Below are positions 8,824-16,333 of a stretch of 24,949 bases of DNA, in pieces. The stretch is from CAYHKY01 sp964357355 (GTDB taxonomy: Bacteria > Patescibacteriota > Microgenomatia > UBA10105), in NCBI GenBank assembly GCA_964357355.1, contig CAYHKY010000013.1:1-24949 (forward strand). The letters are read 5' to 3'. Under the pieces are notes generated by a model. The model made no database searches. It saw only the letters and a list, made by a program, of their open reading frames with translations, and had not been told where the DNA came from. The position numbers and the translations under genes were made by a program. How positions within the stretch are numbered: position 1 is the stretch's first letter; every line of letters starts with the position of its first letter.

Positions 8824-9726
8824 ATGAAAGTTTATGTAGTAATTCTAAGTTACAACGGTAAAAAAGATACTTGTGCCTGCCTGAAAACGCTCAAGCAGAG
8901 CGAGCAGTCTGCATTTGATCTGGAAGTGGTTGTCGTGGATAATGCATCAACCGACGATACAATCCAAACTATAAGGCAGGAATATCCAGAAGTTACAATT
9001 TTAGTCAATCATGACAATCTCGGTTTTGCTGAAGGCAACAATATTGGAATACGATTTGCGCTTAAGCACAATGCCGATTTCATTTTTATACTCAACAATG
9101 ATACCCTGCTTGCGAAAAACACCATCAGTTGTCTGGTAGAATTTGCACTGAAAGAAAAAAGAGGCGGTATATTTGGACCGAAGATATATTTTTCACCTCA
9201 CGCTGAAACACACAAAAAGAGATATAAAAATCACGAACTGGGTAGTGTTATTTGGTATGCGGGAGGAGAATTGGATTGGAAAAATGTTTATGCATCGCAC
9301 AAAGGTGTCGATGAAGTTGACAAAGGACAATATGAAGAAAGCACAAAAACTGCGTTTGTGAGTGGCTGTGCGATGCTGGTCAGGCGGGAAGTTTTTGAAA
9401 AAACCGGACTGTTTGATAAAAAGTTATACCTTTATTACGAAGATGTAGATTTGTGTAAACGTTCTCAAAAATCCGGGTTTGAATTGTACTTCGTACCGAA
9501 AGCAACCATGTGGCACAAAAATGCTGCCAGCGGGGGAGGAACGGGATCCGATTTACAACAGTATTATCAAACAAGAAATAGATTGTTGATTGGTTATCGT
9601 TACGCGCCTTGGAAAACAAAACTGGCTATTGTGCGTGAAGCGTTAATCATGTTGATGAACGGATCTAAGACACAAAAAGAAGCAATAGGAGATTTTTTTC
9701 GGAAAAATTATGGCAAGCGAAAGTAA
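8824..9726 (+). CDS. GT2 glycosyltransferase, rhamnosyltransferase-like
   Basis: This is a 300-residue GT-A enzyme. VVILSYNGKKD opens the fold, VDNASTDD (38-45) is the nucleotide loop, NLGFAEGNNIG (65-75) is the family signature and LNNDT (90-94) supplies the DxD-like metal site. GLFDKKLYLYYEDVDLCKR follows with the conserved ED(V/I)DLC. This is the pattern of family 2 enzymes usually annotated as rhamnosyltransferases. The C-terminus is basic and amphipathic rather than membrane spanning. The stop overlaps the next gene by 17 bp. Cytoplasmic-face action is expected; donor and acceptor are inferred only by family. Confidence 0.85.
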   Translation: MKVYVVILSYNGKKDTCACLKTLKQSEQSAFDLEVVVVDNASTDDTIQTIRQEYPEVTILVNHDNLGFAEGNNIGIRFALKHNADFIFILNNDTLLAKNTISCLVEFALKEKRGGIFGPKIYFSPHAETHKKRYKNHELGSVIWYAGGELDWKNVYASHKGVDEVDKGQYEESTKTAFVSGCAMLVRREVFEKTGLFDKKLYLYYEDVDLCKRSQKSGFELYFVPKATMWHKNAASGGGTGSDLQQYYQTRNRLLIGYRYAPWKTKLAIVREALIMLMNGSKTQKEAIGDFFRKNYGKRK

Positions 9727-10477
9727 AATAGAGCAAAAAAATAATCTGGCAATAATAATTATTGCAAAAAATGAAGCCCGCATGATTGAAGAATGCATTG
9801 ATTCATGTAGGGTTTTGAATCCCCTGGAAATAATCGTTATTGATGATGATTCAAGTGATACAACTTCCCAAAAAGCATTTCAAAGCGGAGCCAAAGTTTA
9901 TAAACATAAGAAATTGGATTTTGCCGAAGTTCGTGAATTTGGATTAAAACAGACTCATGCGGATTGGATTATTTATATCGACGCAGACGAGCGGATAAGT
10001 TCAGATTTAGCCAAAGAAATATCGGAAACAATTAAGAACAACAACCTTTTTGCCGCATTGAAATTTCCGCGCATCAATTATTATTTAGGGTCGAGGTGGC
10101 CGACAAATGAAATTGTAACCAGATTGTTTCAAAAAAAAGGCTTAAAAGGTTGGTCCGGACAGTTACATGAATCACCCAGAGTTGAGGGAAGTATCGGTAT
10201 ATTAAAAGGCGCAATTATTCATCATACTCATACCAGCATTTCGGAAATGGTCGAAAATACATTGGTTTGGTCGCAAATCGAAGCGAAACTCCGTTTTGCT
10301 GCAGGTCATCCTCCTGTCTCTTGGTGGAGGATACCACGGGTGATGCTTCCCGTTTTTTTCGACTATTACTTGAAGCAGGGAGGATGGAGAGTTGGAACAG
10401 TAGGTCTGATTGAAAGTATTTATCAGGCATTCAGTATTTTTATTACTTATGCCCGGTTGTGGGAGATGCAAAAATGA
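9710..10477 (+). CDS. GT2 glycosyltransferase, WaaE/KdtX-like
   Basis: This is a 255-residue enzyme, a distant paralogue of the gene at 7224. IIIIAKNEARMI begins the fold, IDDDSSDTT (44-52) binds the nucleotide, and IYIDADERI holds DADER (91-95). LHESPRVEGSIG and HHTHTSISEM follow, as in this subfamily. It begins inside the preceding gene and its stop is shared with the next start (ATGA). Two WaaE-like enzymes in one operon imply successive additions to one oligosaccharide. Specificity is unknown. Confidence 0.83.
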   Translation: MASESKIEQKNNLAIIIIAKNEARMIEECIDSCRVLNPLEIIVIDDDSSDTTSQKAFQSGAKVYKHKKLDFAEVREFGLKQTHADWIIYIDADERISSDLAKEISETIKNNNLFAALKFPRINYYLGSRWPTNEIVTRLFQKKGLKGWSGQLHESPRVEGSIGILKGAIIHHTHTSISEMVENTLVWSQIEAKLRFAAGHPPVSWWRIPRVMLPVFFDYYLKQGGWRVGTVGLIESIYQAFSIFITYARLWEMQK

Positions 10478-11517
10478 CAGTCGGTATTTACGATCCATAT
10501 TTGCACATTCTTGGTGGCGCCGAACGTTATATTTTGTCAATTGCCCAATGTCACAAAAATGCGAATTTAACAGTCTTTGGTGAAGAAAAATATTTAAAAC
10601 TTGCAGCAATAAAATTCGGAATACCTACGGCACATATAAAATGCGTTGCGTGGCCTAAAGATAGAAATAAAAGACGACAAATTTTGTCACAATTTGATTT
10701 GTTTTACTATGTTACCGATGGCAGTATTTTTCTAACAAATGCCAAGAAAAACATACTTATTATCCAGTCACCGTCTCATATTCCCCAACACATATTGTTA
10801 AATCGCGTGAAGCTTTTATCCTGGCAGCGGATTATTTGTTATAGCCAATACATGGCCAAAATTATTGGCGGCCGTTTGCAAAAAAAAGCGATGCCACTAT
10901 TTGTCCCGGTAGCAAATACACCGGGTACGGAAGTAAAAAAAGAAAATATAATTCTTTCGGTCGGACGTTTTTTTCCTCATCTACATAACAAAAAACAGCT
11001 TGAAATGATCTCAATTTTCAAAGAGTTATATTCTGAAGGATTGAAGGACACGACATTTTATTTGGTAGGTTCAATAGATCCTGGAGCACAGGGATTATTT
11101 GATACAATCAATCAAGCGGCACAAGGCTTTCCTATCAAGCTCATTACTAATGCAACATACGAAGAGCTTTTGGAATTGTACCGGAAAGCCAAAATTTACT
11201 GGCATGCCACCGGGTTTGGAGAAGACCTGCTCCTAAATCCTGAGCGTGCCGAGCATTTTGGTGTATCAACCATTGAAGCTATGCAGCAGGCAAGCGTGCC
11301 GGTGGTATTTGCCGGAGGGGGCCAAGTGGAGATCGTTAACAACGGGGAAAATGGTTTTACTTGGTTAAAAAAAGAAGAATTAAAAAAATATACCCGGGAA
11401 CTTATCAAAAATGAATCGCTTCGGTTGAGAATGGCGGTAAAAGCGCAGACTTCAGCCGGTCTTTATAACAAACACGCATTTTGTGAAGAGTTACATGAAA
11501 TACTTGAAAACAAATAA
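10474..11517 (+). CDS. GT4 (group 1) glycosyltransferase
   Basis: This is a 347-residue GT-B enzyme. GGAERYIL near the N-terminus is the first-domain acceptor loop. SVGRF begins the second Rossmann domain, and EHFGVSTIEAMQQA is the retaining-enzyme EX7E region that binds the nucleotide-sugar. GGQVEIVNNGENGF completes the donor site. I chose ATG 10474, which overlaps the preceding TGA, over a GTG 15 bp earlier. Members of this group are retaining transferases (mannosyl-, glucosyl- and similar). It overlaps the next gene, consistent with one operon. Confidence 0.84.
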   Translation: MTVGIYDPYLHILGGAERYILSIAQCHKNANLTVFGEEKYLKLAAIKFGIPTAHIKCVAWPKDRNKRRQILSQFDLFYYVTDGSIFLTNAKKNILIIQSPSHIPQHILLNRVKLLSWQRIICYSQYMAKIIGGRLQKKAMPLFVPVANTPGTEVKKENIILSVGRFFPHLHNKKQLEMISIFKELYSEGLKDTTFYLVGSIDPGAQGLFDTINQAAQGFPIKLITNATYEELLELYRKAKIYWHATGFGEDLLLNPERAEHFGVSTIEAMQQASVPVVFAGGGQVEIVNNGENGFTWLKKEELKKYTRELIKNESLRLRMAVKAQTSAGLYNKHAFCEELHEILENK

Positions 11518-13765
11518 ATACCTGTTTCTTTTCGGATTCTGTATCATTGTTTTCTTTCATCCTTTTTGGTTAACCGGGAAACTTCCCATACCGGCAGATG
11601 CGCTTGTTGGATTGTATCATCCATGGAGGGATGCGTTTTTCACCCAGTTTCCCAACGGTGTTCCTTACAAAAATCCGCTGATCACCGATCCTTTTAGACA
11701 ACAGTATTCATACAGGATACTTGCAATTGAAGAACTGAAAAAAGGTCAGCTCCCAAATTGGAATCCTTACAGTTTCTCAGGTACTCCGTTATTATCAAAC
11801 ATTCAGTCGGCGGTGTGGTATCCATTAAATATCTTATTTTGGATTTTTCCAAATGAAATTGCGTGGTCCATACTGGTATTTTTGCAACCACTTCTTGCCG
11901 GAGTATTCCTGTATGCATATTTGCGTAACCTAGGCTTAGGTGAGCGGGCTTGTTATTTAGGCGCAATTACTTTCGCCTTTTCCGGATTCATGGTGTCTTG
12001 GTTGGAATGGAACACAATTGGTCACACCGCACTCTGGTTGCCGCTTATATTATTGGCTAAAGACAAGTTGATAGTGCAATTCCGTTTCAAATGGGCTGCA
12101 ATTTTAGTACTCGCTGAGTCGTCAATGATTCTGGCAGGGCATTTACAGACGGCTATTTATGTGCTTCTTATAAGTACCGTGTATTTGTGGGTGCGTATTT
12201 GGCTGCATCATGAAGGCAATCCAAGAACTACTCTCAAAAAAAGCTTGTTGTTTTTTGTGACTGCGGGTATCACACTCGTAATTACAAGTATACAATGGAT
12301 ACCTACACTTCATTTTATATTGTCATCAGCCAGGCAATTTGATTTATCGGATTGGCATCGGCCGGATTGGTTTATTCCTTGGTCCCACCTGGTACAATTC
12401 ATCGCTCCGGATTTTTTTGGTAATCCTGCTACCGGAAATTATTATGGCATTTGGAATTATGGAGAGTTTATAGGTTATGTAGCTCTTTTTCCTCTGCTCA
12501 TGGCCATTTTTGCAATACTAGCAAGACGTGACAGAAAAACTATTTTTTACGTCTGTTTTCTGGCGTTAAGCGTGCTTCTTGCTGTGCCAAATTTTATTAG
12601 CCAATTACCATACGTTTTAAAAATTCCCCTCTTATCTACCTTGCAACCTTCGCGAATTTTGATACTTATCGATTTCTGTTTATCAGTACTTGCTGCTCTT
12701 GGTCTTGATTATATTGTGAAGCCGGAAAAAGAACGTGAGAAAAGGATGGTCCGGATCTTAGTATTTGGATTTCTGACCATTTCAATTCTTTGGCTATTAG
12801 TCATATTCGGATCAACGATTGGACTTGCAAAAGATTTGTTAAACGTGCAAATAGCCGGGAGGAATTTGGCACTACCGACGGTATTGTTTGTGTTGTCGGC
12901 ATTCGGAATGCTTGGTTTATCAAGATTTGCACTGAAAAAAATCATTTTAACCCGTATATTTATAATCATATTATTATCCACTACTCTTTTTGATTTTTAC
13001 CGTTTTTTCCATAAATTTACGCCGTTTACGGATCGGAAATTATTATTCCCCATAACTTCAACGATTGAATTTTTGCAAAAAAACTTAGGAAATTACCGTT
13101 TCATGACGACTGACCGGCGGATCATGCCACCGAATGTATCAGTATTTTACAAACTTCAAAGCGTTGATGGATACGATCCTTTGTATTTAAAAAATTATGC
13201 TGAGGTGGTGGCAAGTTGGACCAGAGGGATGCCCGATATATCTCCGGCTGCATTTAACAGAATTCTTACACCTGAAAATGTCAGCAATTTTTGGCCAAAT
13301 CTTTTGGGGGTCAAATATATTCTTGCACTAACAGATGATTTAATCGGATATATGCCGTTGGTGTTTCGAGAAGGGGAAACAAGAATATACGAAAATTTAA
13401 CCGCATACCCGCGTGCATTCCTGGTTGAAAAAGTATCCAAGCTGCAAACGCCTGAAAAAGTTATCCAAGCCATGTATGAGAATCAACTACAGCTAGATAT
13501 TCATGCATATACAACCGAAAATATAGAAACTGATACTAGGCCTTTAACTCCACATGAAACTGTAACAATTTTACGCTATGAACCGAATTACGTATCAATT
13601 GATGTGTATTCTGAGTTTCAGAGAGTCCTGGTGCTTACTGATATATATTATTCCCGGTGGCAGGCATCAATTGACAATCAGGACGCAGAAATTTTTCCGG
13701 TAGACTTGGCATTAAGAGGAATACTCATCCCGGCCGGCCGGCATGAAGTGGTGTTTAAATACTGA
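11495..13765 (+). CDS. YfhO-family polytopic membrane protein, C-terminus cut by repeat
   Basis: This protein of about 756 residues starts with one membrane helix. A YfhO-like external loop follows (DPFRQQYSYR, NWNPYSFSGTPLLSN, then AVWYPLN), then about 11 more helices and a C-terminal soluble domain. YfhO proteins are implicated in glycosylation of lipoteichoic acid and related polymers, acting from the outer face in a GT-C-like manner. ATG 11495 is preferred over GTG 11483. The protein stops at GRHEVVFKY, exactly where family members normally continue with an RPxSF-like turn and a last helix. The TGA at 13763-13765 is followed at once by repeat copy 2. It is probably truncated by that insertion; activity is uncertain. 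Confidence 0.8.
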   Translation: MKYLKTNKYLFLFGFCIIVFFHPFWLTGKLPIPADALVGLYHPWRDAFFTQFPNGVPYKNPLITDPFRQQYSYRILAIEELKKGQLPNWNPYSFSGTPLLSNIQSAVWYPLNILFWIFPNEIAWSILVFLQPLLAGVFLYAYLRNLGLGERACYLGAITFAFSGFMVSWLEWNTIGHTALWLPLILLAKDKLIVQFRFKWAAILVLAESSMILAGHLQTAIYVLLISTVYLWVRIWLHHEGNPRTTLKKSLLFFVTAGITLVITSIQWIPTLHFILSSARQFDLSDWHRPDWFIPWSHLVQFIAPDFFGNPATGNYYGIWNYGEFIGYVALFPLLMAIFAILARRDRKTIFYVCFLALSVLLAVPNFISQLPYVLKIPLLSTLQPSRILILIDFCLSVLAALGLDYIVKPEKEREKRMVRILVFGFLTISILWLLVIFGSTIGLAKDLLNVQIAGRNLALPTVLFVLSAFGMLGLSRFALKKIILTRIFIIILLSTTLFDFYRFFHKFTPFTDRKLLFPITSTIEFLQKNLGNYRFMTTDRRIMPPNVSVFYKLQSVDGYDPLYLKNYAEVVASWTRGMPDISPAAFNRILTPENVSNFWPNLLGVKYILALTDDLIGYMPLVFREGETRIYENLTAYPRAFLVEKVSKLQTPEKVIQAMYENQLQLDIHAYTTENIETDTRPLTPHETVTILRYEPNYVSIDVYSEFQRVLVLTDIYYSRWQASIDNQDAEIFPVDLALRGILIPAGRHEVVFKY

Positions 13766-13862
13766 TATAGCCTACATACTTGAAATTGTTCCGGCCATAT
13801 ACCCCTCTAAGCTGCTATAACAACCTTTCAGGTTGCTAACCAGCGTAAGACGGGTATATAAT
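13766..13862 (+). repeat. Promoter-bearing intergenic repeat, copy 2
   Basis: The copy begins TATAGCCTACATACTTGAAATT and is nearly identical to copy 1 over ~97 bp. The palindrome arms TATACCCCTCT (13798-13808) and AGACGGGTATA (13848-13858) are kept, with AACCT-TTC-AGGTT at the tip and GCTG/CAGC between. It starts directly after the stop codon of the YfhO gene. Its downstream end is a promoter reading into the small gene at 13887. Confidence 0.86.
13833..13862 (+). promoter_or_regulatory. Sigma70-like promoter inside repeat copy 2
   Basis: TTGCTA (13833-13838) and a consensus TATAAT (13857-13862) are separated by 18 bp. The start would fall near 13869-13870, about 17 nt before the ATG at 13887. 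No ribosome binding site is visible between them. Confidence 0.55.
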
Positions 13863-13886
13863 ATTTAGTAATTAAATTACGCGCGT

Positions 13887-14213
13887 ATGGATTGGGTATT
13901 GGTAATAATATTAGTGATTTTCGGGGGTTGGTTTATAGTCTCCGTTCTGAGACAATCGCCGCAGCGTGGAGGCGGAAAAGATGCAAGTCTGCAAGGTAAA
14001 ATGACTCCTTACGAAAAATATATTGCGGATCATGCCTCGGATTGGCAAATACGCTACCAACGCAAATCAATACTTACGCACAAACAATCGCTTGCCAAAG
14101 CGTTAAACAGCGGGGATAAAGCGGCAATCAAGGTGCAACGGGCAATGATCGTATTTGGAAATAGTGTTATGAATTCGTTAGCCGAAAAACTCCGTAAAAT
14201 TAATTCAACCTAA
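13887..14213 (+). CDS. Small single-TM protein of unknown function
   Basis: The product is 108 residues. Residues 2-21 form one hydrophobic helix (WVLVIILVIFGGWFIVSVL). A Gly/Arg/Lys-rich turn and a basic, helical cytoplasmic or extracytoplasmic domain ending NSLAEKLRKINST follow. I recognise no domain. It is transcribed from the repeat-borne promoter just upstream and precedes the rRNA methyltransferase by 38 bp, so the two may be co-transcribed. Codon content is ordinary for the window, which supports a real gene. Confidence 0.6.
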   Translation: MDWVLVIILVIFGGWFIVSVLRQSPQRGGGKDASLQGKMTPYEKYIADHASDWQIRYQRKSILTHKQSLAKALNSGDKAAIKVQRAMIVFGNSVMNSLAEKLRKINST

Positions 14214-14251
14214 AACAGTTGCCCACTTAAGTAGTATTAAGATTTATTACT

Positions 14252-15220
14252 ATGGATATAGCATCCCAATTACCAGCAAGTTTACGATCACGATTGGAGG
14301 AATTGATTCCTGCAGATCTTCTGGAAGAAGTTTGGCAGGTTCTCAGGGATCGCCGTCCGACAACGCTGCGTGTCAATACGCTCAAGATTTCGCCTGTTGC
14401 GCTTGTCGATTCATTTCGTGAGTTGGGAGTTATTCTAGAACCGGTAGCTTGGAACCCTCAGGCATTTGTGGTGATCAATACTGGGCTTCTTGAATTGACG
14501 AAAATGCTTCTTTATAAAGAAGGATATTGTTATGTGCAGAGTTTATCGAGCATGGTGCCGCCTTTGGTACTGGATCCAGTGGGGGGTGAAAAAATCCTTG
14601 ATTTAACCGCAGCTCCAGGCAGTAAAACTACACAAATGGCAGCGATGATGAAAAATACTGGTGAAATAGTCGCAAATGATATTAGTCATGTGAGACTTAT
14701 GAAACTAAAAGCAAATCTCAAGATGCAAAATGCGACCAATGTGACGGTGGTCAAAAGCCCTGGACAACTCATATGGCAAAAATATCCCGAATTTTTTGAT
14801 AAAGTTTTGGTTGATGTTCCCTGCAGCATGGAAGGACGAATAAGTCTAACCGACCCCAAAACATATTTTGAGTGGTCTGAAAAAAGAATAAAACAATTAA
14901 GCGTCAGACAAAAGTATCTTTTGCGCAGCGGGATAAGTAGCGCCAAAGTAGGCGGGTCTATAGTGTACTCAACGTGCACTTTGTCGCCTGAGGAAAATGA
15001 AGGCGTGATTGACTGGATATTAAAAAAAGAGAAAGGAGTGGTGGTACTTGAAACGATTGAGGTGCCAGGTATAAATTTTTCACCTGGACTAACTTCGTGG
15101 AGGAACAATCAATATGAAAGCTCTTTGTCGCTTACCCGGAGGATTATGCCATCACGAAAGATGGAGGGATTTTTTGTGGCAAAATTAAAAAAAATAAAAT
15201 CAAATGTATACTTGTCATAG
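14252..15220 (+). CDS. RsmB/NOP2/Sun-family RNA m5C methyltransferase
   Basis: This is a 322-residue cytoplasmic SAM-dependent methyltransferase that makes 5-methylcytosine in RNA, probably 16S rRNA. TLRVNTLKI (38-46) is the family N-terminal motif. LDLTAAPGSKTTQ (117-129) binds SAM. DVPCSMEG (188-195, Cys191) and YSTCTLSPEENEG (239-251, Cys242) hold the two conserved cysteines for nucleophile and release. No NusB-like RNA-binding domain is present, so it is the short form rather than full-length RsmB. The protein ends at the expected place after GFFVAKLKK. Its last few codons and TAG lie within the end of repeat copy 3. Target cytosine is unknown. Confidence 0.88.
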   Translation: MDIASQLPASLRSRLEELIPADLLEEVWQVLRDRRPTTLRVNTLKISPVALVDSFRELGVILEPVAWNPQAFVVINTGLLELTKMLLYKEGYCYVQSLSSMVPPLVLDPVGGEKILDLTAAPGSKTTQMAAMMKNTGEIVANDISHVRLMKLKANLKMQNATNVTVVKSPGQLIWQKYPEFFDKVLVDVPCSMEGRISLTDPKTYFEWSEKRIKQLSVRQKYLLRSGISSAKVGGSIVYSTCTLSPEENEGVIDWILKKEKGVVVLETIEVPGINFSPGLTSWRNNQYESSLSLTRRIMPSRKMEGFFVAKLKKIKSNVYLS

Positions 15221-15231
15221 CTGGTTTGCAA
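15203..15231 (-). promoter_or_regulatory. Promoter in repeat copy 3, antisense to the methyltransferase gene
   Basis: On the minus strand TTGCAA (15226-15231) and TACATT (15203-15208) are 17 bp apart. It points into the end of the methyltransferase gene, with no minus-strand gene below it in this window. Confidence 0.4.
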
Positions 15232-15301
15232 GCCTGTTAGGTTGCTATAACCAATTAAAGAGGGGTATATGGTCGGAACAAATTCAAGTATATAGGCTAT
15301 A
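15203..15301 (-). repeat. Promoter-bearing intergenic repeat, copy 3 (inverted, diverged)
   Basis: Read on the minus strand it begins TATAGCCTATATACTTGAATTTGTT and ends at TATACATT, matching the other two copies at both ends. The middle has diverged but a hairpin remains, with changed pairs (TGGTT/AACCA, GCAA/TTGC, CCT/AGG). It overlaps the 3' end of the methyltransferase gene. It cuts off the decayed glycosyltransferase tail that starts at 15324. Confidence 0.8.
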
Positions 15302-15323
15302 TCACTATGTTGACTTTCTGATC

Positions 15324-15358
15324 TACAACCTACAACCTACAACCGACAACTTACAACT
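15324..15358. repeat. Heptad array (TACAACY), five units
   Basis: Five consecutive 7-bp units TACAACC x3, GACAACT, TACAACT are read on the plus strand. The array lies in the linker of decayed tail 1. Confidence 0.85.
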
Positions 15359-15420
15359 ATCAAGTGTCCACCAATTGGCCCGAGTTCGTTGATAAGGAAG
15401 CGGTTGGTTTCTACTTGACA
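15324..15420 (-). pseudogene. Tail remnant 1 of a membrane glycosyltransferase
   Basis: On the minus strand, ATCAAC(G)AACT(C)GGGCCAATTGGTGGACA becomes INNWANWWT if the two bracketed bases are removed. This is the hallmark of the tail family seen more fully at 19148-19560. Two one-base insertions have broken the frame. The membrane segment FWPQ... expected next is missing, replaced by heptads and repeat copy 3. The gene body is absent. The assignment rests on the alignment to the other three tails, so it is less secure than they are. Confidence 0.55.
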
Positions 15421-15442
15421 AATCCCATGTGTATTGTATCAT
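15415..15442 (+). promoter_or_regulatory. brnTA promoter
   Basis: A consensus TTGACA (15415-15420) is 16 bp from TATCAT (15437-15442). The expected start lies at about 15449-15450, next to the ATG at 15452. An inverted repeat, TTGTA (15434-15438) and TACAA (15447-15451), covers the -10 box and start site and could be the antitoxin operator. Confidence 0.6.
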
Positions 15443-15451
15443 CATGTACAA

Positions 15452-15742
15452 ATGACCAAAGTGTTTGTGCTCGATTGGGATGAGGGAAATAGAGATAAAA
15501 ATTGGATAAAACACAGAGTAAGTTGGAAAGAATGTGAGGAGGTGTTTAATAACGAGCCGTTAGTACAATTTCAGGATGTGCTGCATTCAATTACAGAAGA
15601 GAGATGGATTGTATTAGGTAAAACTAATTTAGGTAGAAAACTACATCTTGTTTTTACGCTAAGATTAGGGAAAGTCAGGGTAATTTCAACCCGTAATCAA
15701 AATCGTAAAGAAAGGAACTTTTATGAAAACAAAACCGGTTAA
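15452..15742 (+). CDS. brnT: BrnT-family toxin
   Basis: This is a 96-residue protein, the usual BrnT length. The N-terminal FVLDWDEGNRDKNWIKHRVS followed by ECEEVFNN is the PF04365 signature, and ERWIVLGKT and RVISTRNQNRKERNFYE form the rest of the RelE-like ribonuclease fold. BrnT inhibits translation by cutting RNA and is neutralised by BrnA. I chose ATG 15452 over the in-frame TTG at 15434 because the promoter predicts transcription starting there. The gene overlaps the antitoxin gene by 20 bp, the normal toxin-first brnTA order. It appears intact. Confidence 0.88.
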   Translation: MTKVFVLDWDEGNRDKNWIKHRVSWKECEEVFNNEPLVQFQDVLHSITEERWIVLGKTNLGRKLHLVFTLRLGKVRVISTRNQNRKERNFYENKTG

Positions 15743-16007
15743 GGATATACCCACATTTAAAAATGAAGACGAAGAACGTGAGTTTTGGGCTACTCATAGT
15801 GTACTTGATTTTCCAGGTCGTTTTAAACCTGCGAAGCTGGATCTTTCAGAGTTGAAATTCTCGACATCCTCAATCACTTTCCGTATCCCAAGAGGTTTAC
15901 TGGAGGACCTAAAACTATTGGCGAACAAAAAAGACGTACCGTATCAATCTCTCATGAAGGTCTATCTGGCTGAGAAAGTAAAAGAAGAGTTTAAAGGGAT
16001 TCGTTAA
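15723..16007 (+). CDS. brnA: BrnA-family antitoxin (CopG/RHH type)
   Basis: This is a 94-residue protein. The N-terminal FKNEDEEREFWATHSV is the toxin-contacting segment typical of BrnA. The C-terminal SSITFRIPRGLLEDLKLLANKK and PYQSLMKVYLAEKVKEEF form a ribbon-helix-helix DNA-binding domain. It should bind BrnT and repress its own operon, possibly at the inverted repeat 15434-15451. Its TAA stop at 16005-16007 overlaps by two bases the stop of the minus-strand tail remnant 2, so the two converge exactly. It appears intact. Confidence 0.88.
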   Translation: MKTKPVKDIPTFKNEDEEREFWATHSVLDFPGRFKPAKLDLSELKFSTSSITFRIPRGLLEDLKLLANKKDVPYQSLMKVYLAEKVKEEFKGIR

Positions 16008-16245
16008 GCTTTCCTTCCCGGAAACAGTACCCACAAAAACGCCAGTGGCAAAAGGGCAAGGCCGATAAACTCGAGTACCTGCGGCCAGAAAAATATGTAA
16101 ATAGTATAGCGTCTAGATAATTAGCGTCTAGATTTTGGTTTTCTCGACTAGACGCTCGGTTTGCCAGCCGTTAAAAATGAGAATCGGGAGAAGATAGTCA
16201 GATTGTCGAAAGAGAAATACGGGAAAAGAGCAGTAAAAGGCATAA
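16004..16245 (-). pseudogene. Tail remnant 2 of a membrane glycosyltransferase
   Basis: This accounts for most of the gene-free stretch 16008-16333. The minus strand reads IYIFFWPQVLEFIGLALLP to a stop at 16004-16006, the last membrane helix of the tail family. Upstream pieces read LFPYFSFDNL and, in another frame, FNGWQTERL, matching LFPYIFGERLKDH...NGW of tail 4. Stops and frame changes separate the pieces, so it is not translated as a whole. The linker holds the 12-bp repeat TAGCGTCTAGAT. From about 16246 to 16333 I see only AT-rich sequence. Confidence 0.75.
16107..16156. repeat. 12-bp direct repeat plus partial inverted copy
   Basis: TAGCGTCTAGAT occurs at 16107-16118 and 16122-16133, and CTAGACGCT, an inverted partial copy, at 16148-16156. 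They sit at the tail-linker position where tails 1 and 4 carry heptads. Confidence 0.75.
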
Positions 16246-16333
16246 CTACTGTTTAAAACACAAAATTTTCCTATAGCGCAGATTTGTGTTAAATATTGAT
16301 AATAATTTGACTACAATAATTTATATGGAATTG

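Noticed and set aside
15204..15392. Small plus-strand frame downstream of the methyltransferase
   Set aside because: It is read entirely through repeat copy 3 and the heptad array and has no family features.
16246..16333. Terminator or small RNA between tail 2 and the coiled-coil gene
   Set aside because: Only AT-rich sequence; no stable stem with a following T run was found.
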